DNA of 33,687 nt from NCBI GenBank assembly GCA_031262165.1, contig JAISIF010000102.1, forward strand, positions 1 through 33,687, written 5' to 3'. Under the pieces are notes generated by a model that was not told where the DNA came from, searched no databases, and saw only the letters and a program-made list of their open reading frames with translations. Position numbers and translations under genes: made by a program. Shown here in pieces: positions 30,687 through 33,687 of this stretch (position 1 is its first letter; every line of letters begins with the position of its first letter). The stretch is from Myxococcales bacterium (GTDB lineage Bacteria > Myxococcota > Myxococcia > Myxococcales > UBA5297).

Positions 30687-31709
30687 ATGACGCAATCGCC
30701 CGACGCCGCCCGACGCCGTCTCCGCCTCTCTCTCATCACCGCCCTCCTCGTCGTTTTGGCCAGCTCGACCGGCGTCAACATGGCCTTTGCCGCCACGACG
30801 CTCTCCCCGCTCTGTCAGCTCCAGGATGGCAAGCTCCTGTTCTTCGCGGAGGCCACCCGCTCGTGCCCAGGCGCCATCGCCTCGTGCCGCGAGACCTTCT
30901 GGTCCTATGCGACCCTCACGAGCCAGGGCCCGAACCACTGGTCGTTTCAACCCGCTGGCTCGGCCCGCTTGGACGAGAACGCCACGGCGCAGAGCAACGG
31001 GCTGAACGCCAAGCAGCTCTTTGCCGCGCCCAGCGACGTGCCCTGCGCCAACTTCTTCCGCGCGCCGCGCCTCCTCTCGCCCGACCTACCCGACGCCGAG
31101 GGCTGGTTCCGCTACTCGTTCGAGAAGGGGCAGATGATGATCCACTGGAAGACGCTCAAGCGCGCGATCCCCTTCCAGACGCGCTGGACCGTGGCGCTCT
31201 GCCAATCCAACTGCGGCCAAGGGGGACCCGGGCCGCGCGTCTCGCCTGTGGATCAGAAGAACCTGACGGACATCCCCGAGTCGGATCCCACGTTCGACCT
31301 GCACCTCGACGGTGTGGCCATCGTCGGCTTCCCACCGCCTGGGGTGAAGAGTGAGCGGAGCACGGGCTGGATCGCCTCGCTGCCCCTCGACTCCCTCAAG
31401 AAGGCCCAGGCAGATCTGCTCTATCGGGACGCGTTGAACTTCTCGCAGTCGGCGCGCGACGATCTGCTCGGCGGTTCGATGCTCGTCGGGCTGCTCGACG
31501 CGGCGCTCCAGCTCGACCCAGACAACCAGGCGATCCGACTCGACTACGCGCGCCACCTCGCCAGTCAGTCCTTGGCCGCGCTGGCCGTCCGCGAGCTCAA
31601 GCTGCTGCCCGTGACGCCGGACTTCAAAGCGCGCCTCGGCAAGGATGCGGCCTTCAGTCCCATCCGAGGCGACGCCATCTTCCAGAAGTTCATCGCCTCA
31701 CTGCCCTGA
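30687..31709 (+). CDS. Secreted hypothetical protein
   Basis: 340 aa. An arginine-rich start MTQSPDAARRRLRLSLITAL leads into a hydrophobic core and a likely signal peptidase site at AFA-ATT (about residue 36). The body holds paired Cys residues (SPLCQLQ, RSCPGAIASCRE, VPCANFF, ALCQSNCG), consistent with periplasmic disulfides. The last ~70 residues are a TPR-like helical repeat (LLDAALQLDPDNQAIRLDYA) ending in SPIRGDAIFQKFI. I do not recognise the family. The frame stays open upstream to 30378, but the signal peptide fixes the start. A terminator follows at 31752. Confidence 0.75.
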   Translation: MTQSPDAARRRLRLSLITALLVVLASSTGVNMAFAATTLSPLCQLQDGKLLFFAEATRSCPGAIASCRETFWSYATLTSQGPNHWSFQPAGSARLDENATAQSNGLNAKQLFAAPSDVPCANFFRAPRLLSPDLPDAEGWFRYSFEKGQMMIHWKTLKRAIPFQTRWTVALCQSNCGQGGPGPRVSPVDQKNLTDIPESDPTFDLHLDGVAIVGFPPPGVKSERSTGWIASLPLDSLKKAQADLLYRDALNFSQSARDDLLGGSMLVGLLDAALQLDPDNQAIRLDYARHLASQSLAALAVRELKLLPVTPDFKARLGKDAAFSPIRGDAIFQKFIASLP

Positions 31710-31751
31710 TGGATGTCGTTCGATTCAAATAGACATTCATTAGAATTCGAG

Positions 31752-31784
31752 AACCCCTCCGTCTGTTAGGCCAGAGGGGTTTTC
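31752..31784 (+). terminator. Rho-independent terminator
   Basis: Stem AACCCCTC / GAGGGGTT with a 14-nt loop, followed by TTTTC, 42 bp after the stop codon of the secreted-protein gene. Confidence 0.8.
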
Positions 31785-31800
31785 TGTCAGAGAAATGACG

Positions 31801-31939
31801 AATCAATCGTTTTTCCTTCGATGGCGAGGCCAAGCGATCGCTCGTCGTGGACAATCACCCTGGATTGCGTCGCTGCCTCGCGAGAACGATGAATTCTCTC
31901 GCCATCGAATCAATGGCGATTCGAACGATTTCGATTCGA
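31801..31939. repeat. 139-bp direct repeat, left copy
   Basis: It matches 32425-32563 at 129 of 139 positions, with no gaps and identical sequence over the last ~65 bases. Inside, TTCGATGGCGAG near the left end is the exact inverse of CTCGCCATCGAA near the right end, and CAATC-ACCCTG-GATTG forms a further small hairpin, so each copy can fold as a long hairpin. Together the two copies flank a decayed IS200-type transposase. Confidence 0.85.
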
Positions 31940-31941
31940 GT

Positions 31942-31972
31942 AAAAAGCCCCCAGCAAAGCAGGGGGCTTTTT
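31942..31972. terminator. Bidirectional terminator hairpin
   Basis: A perfect 11-bp stem, AAAAAGCCCCC / GGGGGCTTTTT, with a 9-nt loop and T-tracts on both strands. It lies at the 3' side of the transposase remnant. Confidence 0.88.
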
Positions 31973-31984
31973 GATTGTAAGCCG

Positions 31985-32280
31985 CTCAAGAAGATCTTCT
32001 ATTATTGTTGAAACGAAATACCCGCGAGCCTCCAAATACCCGATCAACATAAATCGAACTCTTTCTATTGATATAACCGACCACCGATGCCACCGAATGT
32101 TTCGGCGGTATCGATGACAATATGTGAACATGTTCGGGCATCAAACGCCCTTTCTCAATAACGCATTCTTTTGACATGAAATCTCTCTCATCACATTCAC
32201 AAGGTTTTTTCGAAGTTTTCCATAGAGTGCTTTCTTTCGATACTTTGGAATGAATAGCACGTGACATTTGCACTCCCATG
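31985..32280 (-). pseudogene. tnpA: Decayed IS200/IS605-type transposase TnpA
   Basis: Translated in shifting frames on the minus strand, it gives CHVLFIPKYRKKALYGKLRK, then after a frameshift GRLMPEHVHILSSIPPKHS and VVGYINRKSSIYV, then after a second shift ARGYFVSTI. These are successive conserved parts of TnpA of the IS200 type, including the HUH metal motif (HVH). At least two frame changes are needed. The C-terminal helix that would carry the catalytic Tyr is not recognisable, so it is inactive. It lies between the two 139-bp direct repeats. No TnpB is present. Confidence 0.82.
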
Positions 32281-32424
32281 TCGAGTGATTTTAAAATCTT
32301 ATATCATCCATGAATATCTTTTCATTTAATATTCTTGGCGGCTCACGAAATAGATTTCATGAATGTTCTATTGATAGGCCAAACCGTTTCAATCCCCCGG
32401 CAAAGCCGGGGCTTTGCCTTTAGA

Positions 32425-32563
32425 AATCAATTCTCTTTCCCTCGATGGCGAGGCCAAGCGACCGTTCGTCGTCGGCAATCACCCTGGATTGCTTCGCTAC
32501 CTCGCGAGAACGATGAATTCTCTCGCCATCGAATCAATGGCGATTCGAACGATTTCGATTCGA
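32425..32563. repeat. 139-bp direct repeat, right copy
   Basis: Same orientation and length as 31801-31939. It is preceded by a small hairpin CCCCGGC-AAA-GCCGGGG (32395-32411) followed by CTTT. It ends 114 bp before the glmS start, so it probably lies within or upstream of the glmS promoter region. No glmS ribozyme or other leader structure was recognised in the remaining gap. Confidence 0.85.
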
Positions 32564-32677
32564 ATCAAATCCCCCACCCGCCTTCCCCAAAAATCGCGTT
32601 GACGCATTCCTGCAATTTTTCGATGGACCCCTACCTTTGGCGTCACGTCTTTTCTCGAGGGAAGGAAGAGGTCGAAC

Positions 32678-33687
32678 ATGTGTGGAATCATTGGTTACGT
32701 CGGTGATCGCAATGCCGTTCCAGTGCTCATTTCCGGGCTCAAGCGCCTCGAATATCGAGGCTATGACTCGGCAGGCGTCGCGGTGCTTCAGTCGGGCGAA
32801 CTGCGTGTGCTGCGCTGCCAGGGAAAGCTCAAGAACCTCGAAACGCTCGTTGCCAGTGAGTCGCTCATCGGCAGCCCAGGCATTGGCCACACGCGCTGGG
32901 CAACACACGGGCGGCCCTCGGATGCCAATGCGCACCCACATGTCCACCAGGGCGTGGCCGTGGTCCACAACGGCATCATCGAGAACCATCTCGCGCTCAA
33001 GGCCGACCTGCAGAAGGCAGGTCACGTGTTCAAGAGTGAGACAGACTCGGAGATCTTTGCCCACCTCATCGCAAACGAACTCGGTCGCGCGTCTGATTCC
33101 AAAGATCTGAAAGACGCGGTGCGCGCCGCCCTCGAGCACATCCAGGGCACCTACGCGCTGGCAGTCCTGCTCGAAAGAGATCCATCCCGAATCGTCGTGG
33201 CCAAGAGCGCAAGCCCGCTCGTCCTGGGCCACGGTGAAGCTGAGAGCTTCGCGGCCTCGGACATCCCCGCGCTCCTCGAACACACGCGCGACGTGGTCTT
33301 TCTCGAGGATGGCGATTTGGCCGAGCTCACGCGCGAGGGCATCACCATCACCGACATGGCTGGAATGCCGGTGGAGCGCCCAACGCGCCGCGTCGACTGG
33401 ACGCCGATCATGGCTGAGAAGGGCGGCCACAAGCACTTCATGCACAAGGAGATCTTCGAGCAGCCTCGCGCCATCGCCGACACCATCCGAAGTCGGACCT
33501 CGGTCGAGGCTGGTGATCTCTATCTCGACGGCCTGGACGCCGAGGCGCTCCAGAAGATCGACAAGGTGACGATCGTCGCGTGTGGCACGAGCTATCACGC
33601 GGGCCTGTGCGGCAAGAGCTTCATCGAGGCGTTCGCGCGCCTGCCGGTCGAGGTCGATCTGGCCAGCGAGTTCCGCTACCGCGACCC
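32678..33687 (+). CDS. glmS: Glutamine-fructose-6-phosphate aminotransferase, 5' part
   Basis: 336 codons before the window ends; the full enzyme is about 610 aa. Cys2 of MCGIIGYVGDRNAVP is the N-terminal nucleophile of the class II glutaminase domain. RLEYRGYDSAG, HTRWATHGRPSDANAHPH and VVHNGIIENH are the standard glutaminase motifs, and TDSEIFAHLI follows. The first SIS (isomerase) domain opens at VTIVACGTSYHAGL with the CGTS motif. The product glucosamine-6-P feeds UDP-GlcNAc synthesis for peptidoglycan and LPS. GGAAGGAAGAGG lies just upstream of the ATG. No frameshift or missing residue is seen in the visible part. Confidence 0.97.
   Translation, partial: MCGIIGYVGDRNAVPVLISGLKRLEYRGYDSAGVAVLQSGELRVLRCQGKLKNLETLVASESLIGSPGIGHTRWATHGRPSDANAHPHVHQGVAVVHNGIIENHLALKADLQKAGHVFKSETDSEIFAHLIANELGRASDSKDLKDAVRAALEHIQGTYALAVLLERDPSRIVVAKSASPLVLGHGEAESFAASDIPALLEHTRDVVFLEDGDLAELTREGITITDMAGMPVERPTRRVDWTPIMAEKGGHKHFMHKEIFEQPRAIADTIRSRTSVEAGDLYLDGLDAEALQKIDKVTIVACGTSYHAGLCGKSFIEAFARLPVEVDLASEFRYRD

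Noticed and set aside
32564-32677. Search for a glmS ribozyme upstream of glmS
   Set aside because: The 114-bp gap shows no core I could match, and the ribozyme is typical of Firmicutes.

Overview
The window is mostly GC-rich, densely coded chromosomal DNA with very strong G/C third-codon preference. It carries many secreted lipoproteins, large TPR proteins, a Cys-rich lipoprotein, paired ExbD proteins and a PilZ protein. This mix suggests a myxobacterium-like (Myxococcota / former Deltaproteobacteria) genome. That placement is an inference from gene content; no rRNA or marker phylogeny is available here.

Layout. 1-1470: two ExbD/TolR-type proteins and a strong terminator. 1530-4635: a DUF4190-like membrane protein and a lipoprotein M3-family peptidase (PepF type), each preceded by a copy of a ~167-bp repeat. 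4636-8080: a visibly AT-rich accessory island, all on the minus strand and ending next to a tRNA-Val/tRNA-Asp pair. It holds a degenerate SDR-like protein, a 2TM/beta-barrel protein resembling the CBASS effector Cap15, an internally deleted IS3-type element, an unrecognised DUF7019-like protein and a fragment of a type I restriction R subunit (hsdR). 8412-11764: an ABC-F ATPase and a secreted protein. 11765-12552: repeat-rich spacer with the third copy of the 167-bp repeat. 12553-16596: zinc-ribbon protein, NAD-dependent sugar epimerase, squalene/phytoene synthase and an RDD membrane protein. 16739-20038: a lipoprotein divergent from a TPR protein. 20425-27388 (all minus): Cys-rich lipoprotein, sugar nucleotidyltransferase translationally coupled to a PilZ protein, MIF/tautomerase, M29 aminopeptidase and glycogen branching enzyme GlgB. 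27742-31709: a TPR membrane protein and a secreted protein. 31752-32563: a decayed IS200-type transposase between two 139-bp direct repeats. 32678-end: 5' part of glmS.

Most genes are single or short transcription units separated by clear hairpin terminators. The epimerase, nucleotidyltransferase and GlmS all bear on sugar-nucleotide or envelope polysaccharide supply, and the PilZ overlap suggests c-di-GMP input. The most novel candidate is the AT-rich operon SDR-like / Cap15-like / DUF7019-like. Removing the IS3 remnant, whose 3-bp target duplication is still visible, restores a three-gene cassette with an 8-bp overlap and a ~53-bp spacer. The second point of interest is non-coding: three dispersed repeat families in the window (167 bp, 118 bp, 139 bp) have paired ends or internal stems. 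In the first, all three copies sit just upstream of a start codon in the same orientation.
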